Positions 44,384-50,943 of a stretch of 54,657 nucleotides of DNA are shown piece by piece. The position numbers and the translations under genes are program-made. This stretch comes from a virus: positions 1-54,657 of IMG/VR virus record IMGVR_UViG_3300032087_003663; one strand, given 5' to 3'. The notes beneath the pieces were generated by a model, which saw only the letters and a program-made list of their open reading frames with translations, had not been told where the DNA came from and did no database searches. Positions within the stretch are counted from its first letter, which is position 1. The number at the start of each line of letters is the position of its first letter.

Positions 44384-44889
44384 GGTTTTGAAAGACCCTT
44401 TCGCAACGCGACTGGATGACGCTTCCTGTCTTCAACCTCTGGATCGTGATAAGTCCTTGTTTCGCGAAACTGGGTAGCTACCACTGATCGCATGGCTCCG
44501 GTCTTGTCGATCCATTTGCTGCGATACACCCTTGCAGCCCATAACCTCACGGGATGCGCTGCGTGTCTTTGGTAATGACCTTTGTACTGAAGGTCTTTCA
44601 AGAGAATAGCCTTTTCTAGCGGCGCAACTCTCTTCAGTGCTTTCTCGACTTTTTTATCCCAGTCCTTCTTGCCTTCTTCTGTTTTCACAATGCTTCCATC
44701 AAGCATGTAGTAACCTTGGCAAACAAATGACTTTTTCTTTGGCGACCAATCCCAAAAGATTAACTGCACAAATTTCGGCCTGCCCATCTGGTCGTGCGTG
44801 TGATTCAGTTCGATGATGTCGAACCGATCTTGTACCGCGAAAGACTGCGATCCGATTGCTAGTGTTACCCAAAGCAAAAGCGCAGCCAT
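44380..44889 (-). CDS. Secreted protein of unknown function (169 aa)
   Basis: A short N-terminal hydrophobic segment (MAALLLWVTLAIGSQSFA) looks like a signal peptide cleaved after SFA. The mature part has an early Trp-rich beta section (VQLIFWDWSPKKKSFVCQGY) and then a basic helical end (WAARVYRSKWIDKTGAMRSV). Not recognised. GGGAG ribosome site. As the last gene of the right minus operon it may act in the periplasm or envelope, for instance in superinfection exclusion, which is speculation. Confidence 0.75.
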   Translation of the reverse strand: MAALLLWVTLAIGSQSFAVQDRFDIIELNHTHDQMGRPKFVQLIFWDWSPKKKSFVCQGYYMLDGSIVKTEEGKKDWDKKVEKALKRVAPLEKAILLKDLQYKGHYQRHAAHPVRLWAARVYRSKWIDKTGAMRSVVATQFRETRTYHDPEVEDRKRHPVALRKGLSKP

Positions 44890-44901
44890 GACACGATCTC
44901 C

Positions 44902-45195
44902 CTATCGCGGGTGTTTCTTTCTAAGCCTGTTCCTTGGCCTTCTCTTTTTTCCATCGAGGAAAGACGCGAGTTGTTTCTGCCTGTAGTATCGCGGCATGTA
45001 GCTGAGGTCGCAAACAGTCTTCGAGTTGGGTCTATGATCGCTAACCCTCACTTTCATCTTTCGATTGCCTTTCTGTGCGTAGACATACCTGCTCAGACTC
45101 TTGCTGCTTCGACACAGGGAAACAGACCACCCCCGTCTTTTGAAAGTATCCACAACCGACCTGACAACTCTTGCAATCGACTGTGCTTCTGTCAT
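44902..45195 (-). CDS. Small basic protein (97 aa)
   Basis: ATG 45195 (MTEAQSIARVVRSVVDTFKR) is preferred to the TTG at 45225. The protein looks genuinely coding: two helices then RYVYAQKGNRKMKVRVSDHRP and a Lys/Arg-rich end (KKRRPRNRLRKKHPR). Probably binds nucleic acid. It overlaps the NGKGD gene in another frame over almost all of its length, an unusual arrangement. Confidence 0.65.
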   Translation of the reverse strand: MTEAQSIARVVRSVVDTFKRRGWSVSLCRSSKSLSRYVYAQKGNRKMKVRVSDHRPNSKTVCDLSYMPRYYRQKQLASFLDGKKRRPRNRLRKKHPR

Positions 45196-45274
45196 TCCAT
45201 TTGATCTCGTCGTAATTGGATTCAAACTTATCCCTGTCCACTGGTCGCGGTGAGTCGCCCTTTCCGTTCACCAT
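45041..45274 (-). CDS. Small phage protein with NGKGD motif (77 aa)
   Basis: The N-terminus MVNGKGDSPRPVDRDKFESN then YDEIKWND matches a short protein I recall from very many phages (NGKGDxPRPxxxxxYxxNYDxI). The remaining 45 residues, with CKSCQVGCGYF, are less clearly conserved and lie over the 97-aa gene in another frame. The family's length is usually about 40-60 residues, so the tail may be a lineage-specific extension or a frameshift may end it early. Function unknown. Confidence 0.65.
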   Translation of the reverse strand: MVNGKGDSPRPVDRDKFESNYDEIKWNDRSTVDCKSCQVGCGYFQKTGVVCFPVSKQQESEQVCLRTERQSKDESEG

Positions 45275-45348
45275 CCTCTCCGTGATCTGAGAAGCACGCC
45301 TGTGATAATGCACACAACACCCACGATCAACATCCACACTTCACTCAT
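45268..45348 (-). CDS. 26-residue membrane peptide
   Basis: MSEVWMLIVGVVCIITGVLL then RSRRGW: a single hydrophobic helix with a basic end, with AGGTGGGTG as ribosome site (minus strand). Its last codons overlap the start of the NGKGD gene (GGATGGTGA). Too short for certainty but consistent with the tight overlap style of this operon. Confidence 0.5.
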   Translation of the reverse strand: MSEVWMLIVGVVCIITGVLLRSRRGW

Positions 45349-45517
45349 CACCCACCTCACTTTCGGTTAGCTCAATGAGCCGGTCAGCTTCTCCGGCTGC
45401 ACACGAAGTAAAAAGATCAGTCCCGTAGTGAAGGTTCTCCACCTCACTAACTATTTCACGAAGTCGCTCAATCTCACCTTGCAGTCGCTCGATCTCGTCT
45501 TTCAGTTCATCACTCAT
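45341..45517 (-). CDS. Coiled-coil small protein B (58 aa)
   Basis: ATG 45517 (MSDELKDEIERLQGEIERLR). Entirely a heptad coiled coil for the first 28 residues, then TDLFTSCAAGEADRLIELTE and a terminal EVGDE. It looks like a diverged tandem duplicate of the gene upstream (shared DEIERLxG core, a Cys in the middle and the EVGxDE/EVGDE end). Confidence 0.68.
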   Translation of the reverse strand: MSDELKDEIERLQGEIERLREIVSEVENLHYGTDLFTSCAAGEADRLIELTESEVGDE

Positions 45518-45746
45518 CTTCACCCACCTCCTTTTCAATCGCGTCACACAGTCGAGTGTCACACATGCTGCCGCCGCCCTCAACGTAAGGCTGGCACTTT
45601 TTGAGTAACCCACGCAGTCGCTCGATCTCGTCACGCAATTCGTTGATTATCCCGTCCTGAACCTCGACCGTATGCCGCGAAAGGTCGCGTTCACGCTCTG
45701 CTTTGGCTAACGCTTTACACATCTTCTCGAATTGTGACTCACTCAT
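45510..45746 (-). CDS. Coiled-coil small protein A (78 aa)
   Basis: MSESQFEKMCKALAKAERER leads into NELRDEIERLRGLLKKCQPY and ends DAIEKEVGEDE. Coiled-coil character throughout. Paralogue of the 58-aa gene immediately downstream, which it overlaps by 8 nt. Unrecognised; could form a heterodimer with it. Confidence 0.72.
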   Translation of the reverse strand: MSESQFEKMCKALAKAERERDLSRHTVEVQDGIINELRDEIERLRGLLKKCQPYVEGGGSMCDTRLCDAIEKEVGEDE

Positions 45747-46140
45747 AACTCACCTCCTCCTGCCTGTTCGATGATTGCTCGCTCACTGTGATCTCAACTC
45801 GCGGATTATTAGCATCCTTGTCCCTAGCAACCGGCATAAACATGCACTCGCGGTCATCGATCCACAGTCCAGCGTCAGAGAATCCATCAAAGACAGCTTT
45901 CAAAGACGCCAGGATATTGTCCCGATCCATAAACCTGCGAGTCTTGTGATAGAAAGTGATCTCCACCTTCGCCTCGCGGATCGGCTCCCGCACATCCTTG
46001 TTGTAGCAAGCCTCCATTGCCTGCTCTTTTGCATGCTCGCGGTACTTGGCAGTCGCATTAGCCTTGCTCATGTAATGACATCGCACATTCGGCTTCACCT
46101 GTTGCGGCGGCTGATCGACCGTGATCGTCACTGGTTTCAT
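45739..46140 (-). CDS. rusA: RusA-like Holliday junction resolvase (133 aa)
   Basis: RRFMDRDNILASLKAVFDGF then GLWIDDREC carries the RusA catalytic layout: Asp72, Asp74 (DxDN), Lys81 and Asp95/Asp96. RusA dimers cut four-way DNA junctions symmetrically and clear recombination or replication intermediates before packaging. The length fits the family (about 120-135 residues). ATG overlaps the preceding stop (TAATG). It lies in the recombination operon with a RecE-like nuclease. Confidence 0.9.
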   Translation of the reverse strand: MKPVTITVDQPPQQVKPNVRCHYMSKANATAKYREHAKEQAMEACYNKDVREPIREAKVEITFYHKTRRFMDRDNILASLKAVFDGFSDAGLWIDDRECMFMPVARDKDANNPRVEITVSEQSSNRQEEVSYE

Positions 46141-46625
46141 TAAAACAACTCTCTCGAAATTTGTTCAATAGGACGAAGGATCTCATTGGGAACAAAGTAA
46201 GACTGCTTTTCCACATCTTTACATCGCCCGTCACCATGAAACTTATACTCTGGTCGCTTACCTTCGCGAGCAATGCACCACCCAACTAACTCATAGGACG
46301 GAAACTTTCCTCGCACTAAAACAAACGCGGCATCGTCGCTATCTCGATCATGCAGTATCAATCTTCCATTGGGTAGTTTTGTGCTGCGAACCTCAACTGC
46401 ACCAACATCGCCCTTGTACTCACGCAGCTTCCCGTGCTGCCAGAAAATGTTTAGTGCTTTACCCACAGCCGCTTCTGCACCAGCCGACTCAATGTCGTTA
46501 CCCCACAAGTCTGACTTGGGTGTTCCATATGGCTCATGGCGACCATTGTTCAAAGCACTAATTCGACGCATCACGCCAGCCTGAGCAGCAAATAACTGCT
46601 CTTGCCATGTCAGTGAAATGTCCAT
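46140..46625 (-). CDS. Nuclease-like phage protein (161 aa)
   Basis: The block GDVGAVEVRSTKLPNGRLIL followed by HDRDSDDAAFVLVRGKFPSYELVGWCIA resembles a PD-(D/E)xK-like core (Asp, then ExR) found in phage proteins of unknown function. Upstream helices (AGAEAAVGKALNIFW) fit that fold. No biochemical role is known to me. TGATG junction with the previous gene. Neighbouring RusA suggests DNA processing. Confidence 0.72.
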   Translation of the reverse strand: MDISLTWQEQLFAAQAGVMRRISALNNGRHEPYGTPKSDLWGNDIESAGAEAAVGKALNIFWQHGKLREYKGDVGAVEVRSTKLPNGRLILHDRDSDDAAFVLVRGKFPSYELVGWCIAREGKRPEYKFHGDGRCKDVEKQSYFVPNEILRPIEQISRELF

Positions 46626-46906
46626 CAGTCTTCGCCTCGTAATGCTGTGACTTTTGTATCGACCCGCAACTCAACATCGAACGGAAACTCGATTCCGCTG
46701 CCGTCTTGATCCCGTACAAATACACGCAATTTGTTCGGAAGTTTTTTCGCCTTATCGAAGTTGTAAAACCACACTGCCATACGCCTTGCTGCTTCGGAGT
46801 AGGTCACATTCCCCATCGGCATCCACTTCGGCCAGTCTTTGTGACCGGCAATGCGAGCTTCTCGCAGCAAAGGCTTTTGCTTTTTAATCATTTGACCTGT
46901 ACTCAC
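46625..46906 (-). CDS. Hypothetical protein (93 aa)
   Basis: Small basic protein with a helical first half (SEAARRMAVWFYNFDKAKKL) and a beta second half (KLRVFVRDQDGSGIEFPFDV). It was not recognised. Overlaps both neighbours by 1-4 nt, indicating translation as part of the DNA-processing chain. Confidence 0.7.
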   Translation of the reverse strand: MSTGQMIKKQKPLLREARIAGHKDWPKWMPMGNVTYSEAARRMAVWFYNFDKAKKLPNKLRVFVRDQDGSGIEFPFDVELRVDTKVTALRGED

Positions 46907-47292
46907 TGTTCGGCCATCTCGGCCAGATCGGGAAAAAGCGATAACGGAAGATCACCCCAATGGACAGGACCGCCTTCTGAAGTTGAAAGATGCTCTTTTG
47001 GGTAACTGTTTAAGTCGATCTCAATGTACCCCTCGTCGCGTTTCCTGATGGGCAGGTGAACTTCCAGCGATTCAACAGCCATAGGGTCACCAACTTGATC
47101 AAGCTCGTACCACAGCCCGTCCATTCCATAAGTGTGATTACCGACTTCTGGGTGAATCGTCACTGTGTCATCGGACCACTTAGCGAGAACTGTTACATTG
47201 CCTCTGTAAGTTTCGCCCATTGAATCTGCAACGATTTTGCAATACGGAACTCCAAGGTGAACCAGATACTCTTCTTTTTTTGGATTACTCAT
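46903..47292 (-). CDS. Hypothetical protein (129 aa)
   Basis: Soluble acidic protein with beta-type segments (YRGNVTVLAKWSDDTVTIHP, YELDQVGDPMAVESLEVHLP) and a C-terminal helix. No motif found. Its ATG overlaps the stop of the DnaB-N-like gene (ATGA). Confidence 0.7.
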   Translation of the reverse strand: MSNPKKEEYLVHLGVPYCKIVADSMGETYRGNVTVLAKWSDDTVTIHPEVGNHTYGMDGLWYELDQVGDPMAVESLEVHLPIRKRDEGYIEIDLNSYPKEHLSTSEGGPVHWGDLPLSLFPDLAEMAEQ

Positions 47293-47702
47293 ACCAACGC
47301 TTCCTTTTCTTGAATAACATCCTTAACTTTCAACACACACGCTTCGACATCAGCAATCGCTTGCGAGATATCGGTGTCCGGTTTTACTTGCATCAGATCG
47401 ATGCAGTGCTGTAGCTCGCGGCGAGCATTGTTTAGATTGACTTGGGCAATGAGCGAGTCGCAGATGTTGTCGCTGACCTCAAAGCCAAATTGCTTGAAAA
47501 CACCCTTGGCGACTTCGATGTCAAACGAGTCTCGCGACTCAACTGCCTGGAAACACTTCGCAGCCATCGGTGACTGAAGCTTGTCAAACTCGATTGACTC
47601 GCAAATTCTTTCTCGGTCGCCAGCACGACCCAGTGCCATCCCTAGCAACAGTAGCTCCAGCCGGAACTCTCGATTCTTCCTCATTGTGTCCACGCTATTC
47701 AT
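47289..47702 (-). CDS. Orphan DnaB N-terminal-domain-like protein (137 aa)
   Basis: Start ATG 47702 (MNSVDTMRKNREFRLELLLL) is chosen for its GGAG at 6 nt; ATGs at 47711 and 47756 lie inside the leader. ELLLLGMALGRAGDRERICE, FDKLQSPMAAKCFQAVESRD and DSLIAQVNLNNARRELQHCI look like the helical N-terminal domain of replicative helicase DnaB, without the ATPase. Such a stand-alone domain could recruit or block host DnaB or primase. The link is by pattern, not alignment. Confidence 0.6.
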   Translation of the reverse strand: MNSVDTMRKNREFRLELLLLGMALGRAGDRERICESIEFDKLQSPMAAKCFQAVESRDSFDIEVAKGVFKQFGFEVSDNICDSLIAQVNLNNARRELQHCIDLMQVKPDTDISQAIADVEACVLKVKDVIQEKEALV

Positions 47703-47715
47703 AAATCGCTCCATC

Positions 47716-47726
47716 AAACAGAAACA
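47716..47726 (-). promoter_or_regulatory. TGTTTCTGTTT leader motif, minus-strand copy
   Basis: On the minus strand ATACACAATTTTCTGTTTCTG leads into GTTTGATGGAG and the ATG at 47702, 24 nt from the motif start. Same 11-mer as in the left-arm leaders, again in the gap after a tRNA-like element (47984-48069), though about 250 nt downstream of it. Confidence 0.45.
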
Positions 47727-48074
47727 GAAAATTGTGTATTTGCGTACCACCGGCATATCTTTAGAGAGACATCATTGACTCTCGTAAGACTCTGTGACCC
47801 TCAATCCAGCCCCCAAGAATCATCCCTCCGCTGTCTCTCTGTGACTTGCCCTTGCCGTTCGGGGCATCGCTTTGGGTGGGTGCTTTTACTCGCTGCCGGT
47901 CAGTTCCTCACCTCACCGGGATGTTTGCCTTGAGTTGTTTGCGAGTGGTTTCAGGTACGTTGCTTGTCAGTAGTTTTTCAAAAGAGGGTTACAGGAGTCG
48001 AACCTGCTCGGTTGCAATGCACAGCGGGCTGCTGCGTTTGTCATCGCCAAGTGCCGGGCCATTACCCTCGTCCC
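47727..48074 (-). other. Largest intergenic gap of the right operon
   Basis: About 320 nt between the SSB-like gene and the DnaB-N-like gene hold no convincing gene. The right third is tRNA-like element 4. The remainder (47757-47980) shows only a possible 20-codon frame at 47761-47823 and no strong promoter or terminator I could identify. The gap interrupts an otherwise overlapping operon, so a processing or attenuation point is likely. Confidence 0.6.
47984..48069 (-). ncRNA. tRNA-like element 4 (degenerate tRNA)
   Basis: Minus strand: GAGGGTA (48069-48063) pairs with AACCCTC (47990-47984) except for one A-A mismatch. The T-arm GCAGG-TTCGACT-CCTGT (48007-47991) has a consensus loop identical to element 2. 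A possible 3-bp D-stem (GCC/GGC) and a 5-bp anticodon-like hairpin (CGCAG-CAGCCCG-CTGTG) exist, but that loop lacks U33 and spacing is wrong, so a working tRNA is doubtful. It begins 6 nt after the SSB-like gene's stop. Confidence 0.48.
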
Positions 48075-48317
48075 TTAGAAAGGGATGTCTTCACTGTTTG
48101 CTGCGGATGACGCTGGAACATTCGCTCCGTCCACACGCTTGAAACTAAGGCTGTAGAACGAGCCGCTGCCATCCTTTCGCTGCTTCTGCCAGCCATCGAT
48201 GTAATACTCAGTTCCATCGATCTCACACTTGCCTTTAATGTCAGCATGCGTGTCTTTTTCTTTTCGATCATTCCTCGAAATGATCCCGGTCATGTTGTTG
48301 TCATACTGTTTCGCCAT
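48075..48317 (-). CDS. Small phage protein with SSB-like acidic tail (80 aa)
   Basis: NDRKEKDTHADIKGKCEIDG then EYYIDGWQKQRKDGSGSFYS is the signature of a short phage family I recall next to recombination genes. The C-terminus NSEDIPF copies the acidic DDDIPF tip of bacterial SSB, which docks RecO, PriA and other partners. A single-strand-binding or SSB-mimic function is inferred. The start overlaps the upstream gene by 17 nt. Confidence 0.75.
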   Translation of the reverse strand: MAKQYDNNMTGIISRNDRKEKDTHADIKGKCEIDGTEYYIDGWQKQRKDGSGSFYSLSFKRVDGANVPASSAANSEDIPF

Positions 48318-48537
48318 CTTTTCCCTCTCGTAGTTCTTGCATTCGCTGTTGAAATGAGTCGCGAAAGTTACTCATCATTGATTCGTCTTTTGTGTATTCA
48401 GCACCGTGTTGTTTGTGCAGTCTCACCAAGTGACCGATGAAGTCGAGTATCTGCCTGTTTTTCGCTGTCTTAATTGAGTTCAGAATCACGGACCACCGAG
48501 GTGCGTCTGCGACTTCCTCTATCTCCTCTTGATCCAC
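48301..48537 (-). CDS. Hypothetical protein (78 aa)
   Basis: GTG 48537 with AGGAG 7 nt upstream is preferred; the frame can be extended to 48585 but would overlap the helicase gene more. Helical charged protein (SVILNSIKTAKNRQILDFIG, FRDSFQQRMQELREGKDGE). Not recognised. May assist the helicase with which it is coupled. Confidence 0.65.
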   Translation of the reverse strand: MDQEEIEEVADAPRWSVILNSIKTAKNRQILDFIGHLVRLHKQHGAEYTKDESMMSNFRDSFQQRMQELREGKDGETV

Positions 48538-50228
48538 CGCTGATCTCCTATGTATTTGTAGACATCGCGAACTGGACGATGCCAATCCTTCGATCCATCA
48601 ACCGGAACGTAAATCTTCTGAGGCTTGAACGCAGACATACCTGCATTTTTTGCCTTAATCTTGGCGAGCTTGAACGCTTGCTTTACAGTTGCACCACTTT
48701 TGCTGGCTCCAAAGAACTTTCCATTGAGGTAGTAGTCGGCATCTCTGGTTGGCTTTTTCTTTGGCTTCAGTTCATCACAGGAAATCTCAACAAGCTTGCC
48801 ATCAACTTCGGACCTTGCTGTGTACGCTTGGCGTTTGCTGATTTCGCCACACTGAGGACAGCGATCACCACCCTGACGCGAGCATGAACACACTGGGCAA
48901 ATTCTCTCCAAGTCCAATTCGCCATCCTCGTCGTTTGCCTTTCTTTCCTTGGCTGCAAGATTCTTATTGGTGTCCTCCAAGCTCCACTCACGATCCCGGT
49001 CGGGACGACCATGCAGAAAGCATGACCCAGAGTGATCTTGTATCGTGACGTACTCATATTTGTCCGTGTAGCGAAGTACACGCCCGACCGACTGCAAGTA
49101 GGTGCTTAGGCCAGCCATCGTTGTAGTGATAATGCAGTGCTTTAGCGCGGGGCAGTCAAAAGATTCTCTGAGGATAAATCGGTTGCACACTACCTTGTAG
49201 GTTCCGTCAGCCAAACCGTCGAGAACCTTTTCTCGCATTGCAAGAGTAGAATCAAATTCCTCCAGGAAAAGAGATCCGTCCTCTGCTGGTGTTGAAATGG
49301 TGACTCGGTTTGCATCAATCGATGCGGCGCGAATACCACTGTCTGCAAACCTGCGAACATAGTCGTATGCGTCATGAACAGACGGCGCAAACAAAACCGT
49401 TGGTTCAAGGTTTGGGTTGATCTTCAGGAGCCACTCCAAGACGTTTCCATAAATCACTTCAGTTGGGTTGTATTGGCGATCCCGCGATAGGGTTATCTCA
49501 CCATCCTTGTTCGTTGGTAGAGCCTTGCGTTTGCTGCGAAGAACAGCCTCTGGAGCATCAGGAACAAATATCCTCGCTGGCATGTGAGCCTTGCAGTCGA
49601 GCAGTGCCTGGAACGTAGGTGGATCAATGATGTGATCGTAGAAGTCCTTGACTGACACTGGCGTTGCCGTGTATCCAATGATCGCTAAACAACCACTGTC
49701 GATGTGCCAATCAAAAACTTCCTTAGCCATTGCTGACGCTTGCTGGTGAGCCTCGTCCACCAAAACGATGTCAGCCTTTGGAATAAAGTCTCTGGCGTGA
49801 ACAGTTTGTAGTTGGCACACCTGAACAGCAGCATCAAGATTTCTCCTTCCCTTAAATGCAGCAGCAATAACGCCAAACTCAATATCATGTTTCTCTAGTG
49901 TCTCAATAATCTGCTTGGTGTTTTGTATCCTGCATGAGTAAATGACTACTCGCATTCCCTTGATGACACTATTTCTAATCACCCTTAGCATCATTGCCGT
50001 CTTACCTGCTCCACATGGCGCAACGACACAGAATCTCTTGCATGTGTTAATGCTCCACTGAACTCGACACTGACGACCAAACATTGACTGGCAGTCCTTG
50101 TGAATCCGTTCTTGGTGCGGCCAATATGGGAATGCTGGTTCAGGTTGAACGAGCTTATTAAGCTTTACTGGCTTAGCATCGTAGGTTCGGAACTGACGAG
50201 GTTCTGGAAACAACTCACCTTGTGAATG
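48519..50228 (-). CDS. Superfamily 2 DNA/RNA helicase (569 aa)
   Basis: Start ATG 50228 (MHSQGELFPEPRQFRTYDAK) with AAGGAG. Motif I APCGAGKT (71-78), motif II DEAH (159-162), motif III GYTATP (about 189), and motif VI-like YLQSVGRVLRY are present. A zinc ribbon CPVCSCSRQGGDRCPQCG lies at about 470. The C-terminal 90 residues have a basic accessory domain. Such phage SF2 helicases act in recombination or origin unwinding. It overlaps the ParB/TrfA-like gene by 14 nt. Confidence 0.92.
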   Translation of the reverse strand, partial: HSQGELFPEPRQFRTYDAKPVKLNKLVQPEPAFPYWPHQERIHKDCQSMFGRQCRVQWSINTCKRFCVVAPCGAGKTAMMLRVIRNSVIKGMRVVIYSCRIQNTKQIIETLEKHDIEFGVIAAAFKGRRNLDAAVQVCQLQTVHARDFIPKADIVLVDEAHQQASAMAKEVFDWHIDSGCLAIIGYTATPVSVKDFYDHIIDPPTFQALLDCKAHMPARIFVPDAPEAVLRSKRKALPTNKDGEITLSRDRQYNPTEVIYGNVLEWLLKINPNLEPTVLFAPSVHDAYDYVRRFADSGIRAASIDANRVTISTPAEDGSLFLEEFDSTLAMREKVLDGLADGTYKVVCNRFILRESFDCPALKHCIITTTMAGLSTYLQSVGRVLRYTDKYEYVTIQDHSGSCFLHGRPDRDREWSLEDTNKNLAAKERKANDEDGELDLERICPVCSCSRQGGDRCPQCGEISKRQAYTARSEVDGKLVEISCDELKPKKKPTRDADYYLNGKFFGASKSGATVKQAFKLAKIKAKNAGMSAFKPQKIYVPVDGSKDWHRPVRDVYKYIGDQRWIKRR

Positions 50229-50943
50229 CATCAGCACACTCCTTAGCAAGGTTGAACTCTGCCTCGATCTGATCCAGCACTTCTTCATACTTGGCGTAGA
50301 AACCAAACTGGCTCATATGCCGGATCAAATGCCTAAGTGACTCCGTACCCATGCGATGATACGTTTCGACTTGTCTCTCAGTCAGTTTGTTCCTGATGTA
50401 GTCAGGCTCAGGGCGATCCTTGATGACCACGGTCTTTCCCTGTGGCTCAGGTTCCGGTTCCGGCTCAGGGTCTGGAGCGTAATTGTCGAACGCTATAGGC
50501 CGCTTTGGCTCACGCTCTGGAACCACACGCTTGACAGCTTCTCGAATCAGATTCGCTGGCAGATTAGGCTTCCGCTTCTCTTCGGCCAGCACACCAATCT
50601 CTTCAAGCACCTGACCCAGTTGCTCGTCAGGAACCTTTAGCAATTCCCTGCACTGTCGCTCGGTCGTGATCCTTTCAGCACAGCCAAAAGTGCTGCCCAA
50701 GGTCAGCACTTTTTCCAGCACACCTGTTGCCATAATGTTCCTGTCTGCGTAATCACGCTTGATCCCAAATTCTTGCTGACAGTATTTGTCAAACGACTTG
50801 AAGCCCCTGACTTTGTAAAGCTGTAAATCGCGAATCGACTTGAGCGCGGCAAACGCTTCCAAGCCTTTTCTGAATCCCTCTCGCACCTTCACTTCTAGGT
50901 CAGCAAGCTCAACCGACTCTGCGTCCATCAATTCAGTTTCCAT
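50215..50943 (-). CDS. DNA-binding replication/partition-like protein (242 aa)
   Basis: The N-terminal domain FRKGLEAFAALKSIRDLQLY then FKSFDKYCQQEFGIKRDYAD is the helix-turn-helix segment seen in phage and plasmid replication or ParB-like proteins. A PEPEPEPEPQ linker at about 170 separates it from a helical C-terminal domain (LRHLIRHMSQFGFYAKYEEV). Position before the helicase suggests an origin-binding role. ATG at 50943 overlaps the end of the methyltransferase by 11 nt. Confidence 0.75.
   Translation of the reverse strand: METELMDAESVELADLEVKVREGFRKGLEAFAALKSIRDLQLYKVRGFKSFDKYCQQEFGIKRDYADRNIMATGVLEKVLTLGSTFGCAERITTERQCRELLKVPDEQLGQVLEEIGVLAEEKRKPNLPANLIREAVKRVVPEREPKRPIAFDNYAPDPEPEPEPEPQGKTVVIKDRPEPDYIRNKLTERQVETYHRMGTESLRHLIRHMSQFGFYAKYEEVLDQIEAEFNLAKECADAFTR

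Noticed and set aside
47761-47823. 20-codon minus-strand frame in the gap
   Set aside because: Ribosome site too close to the ATG and no recognisable product.
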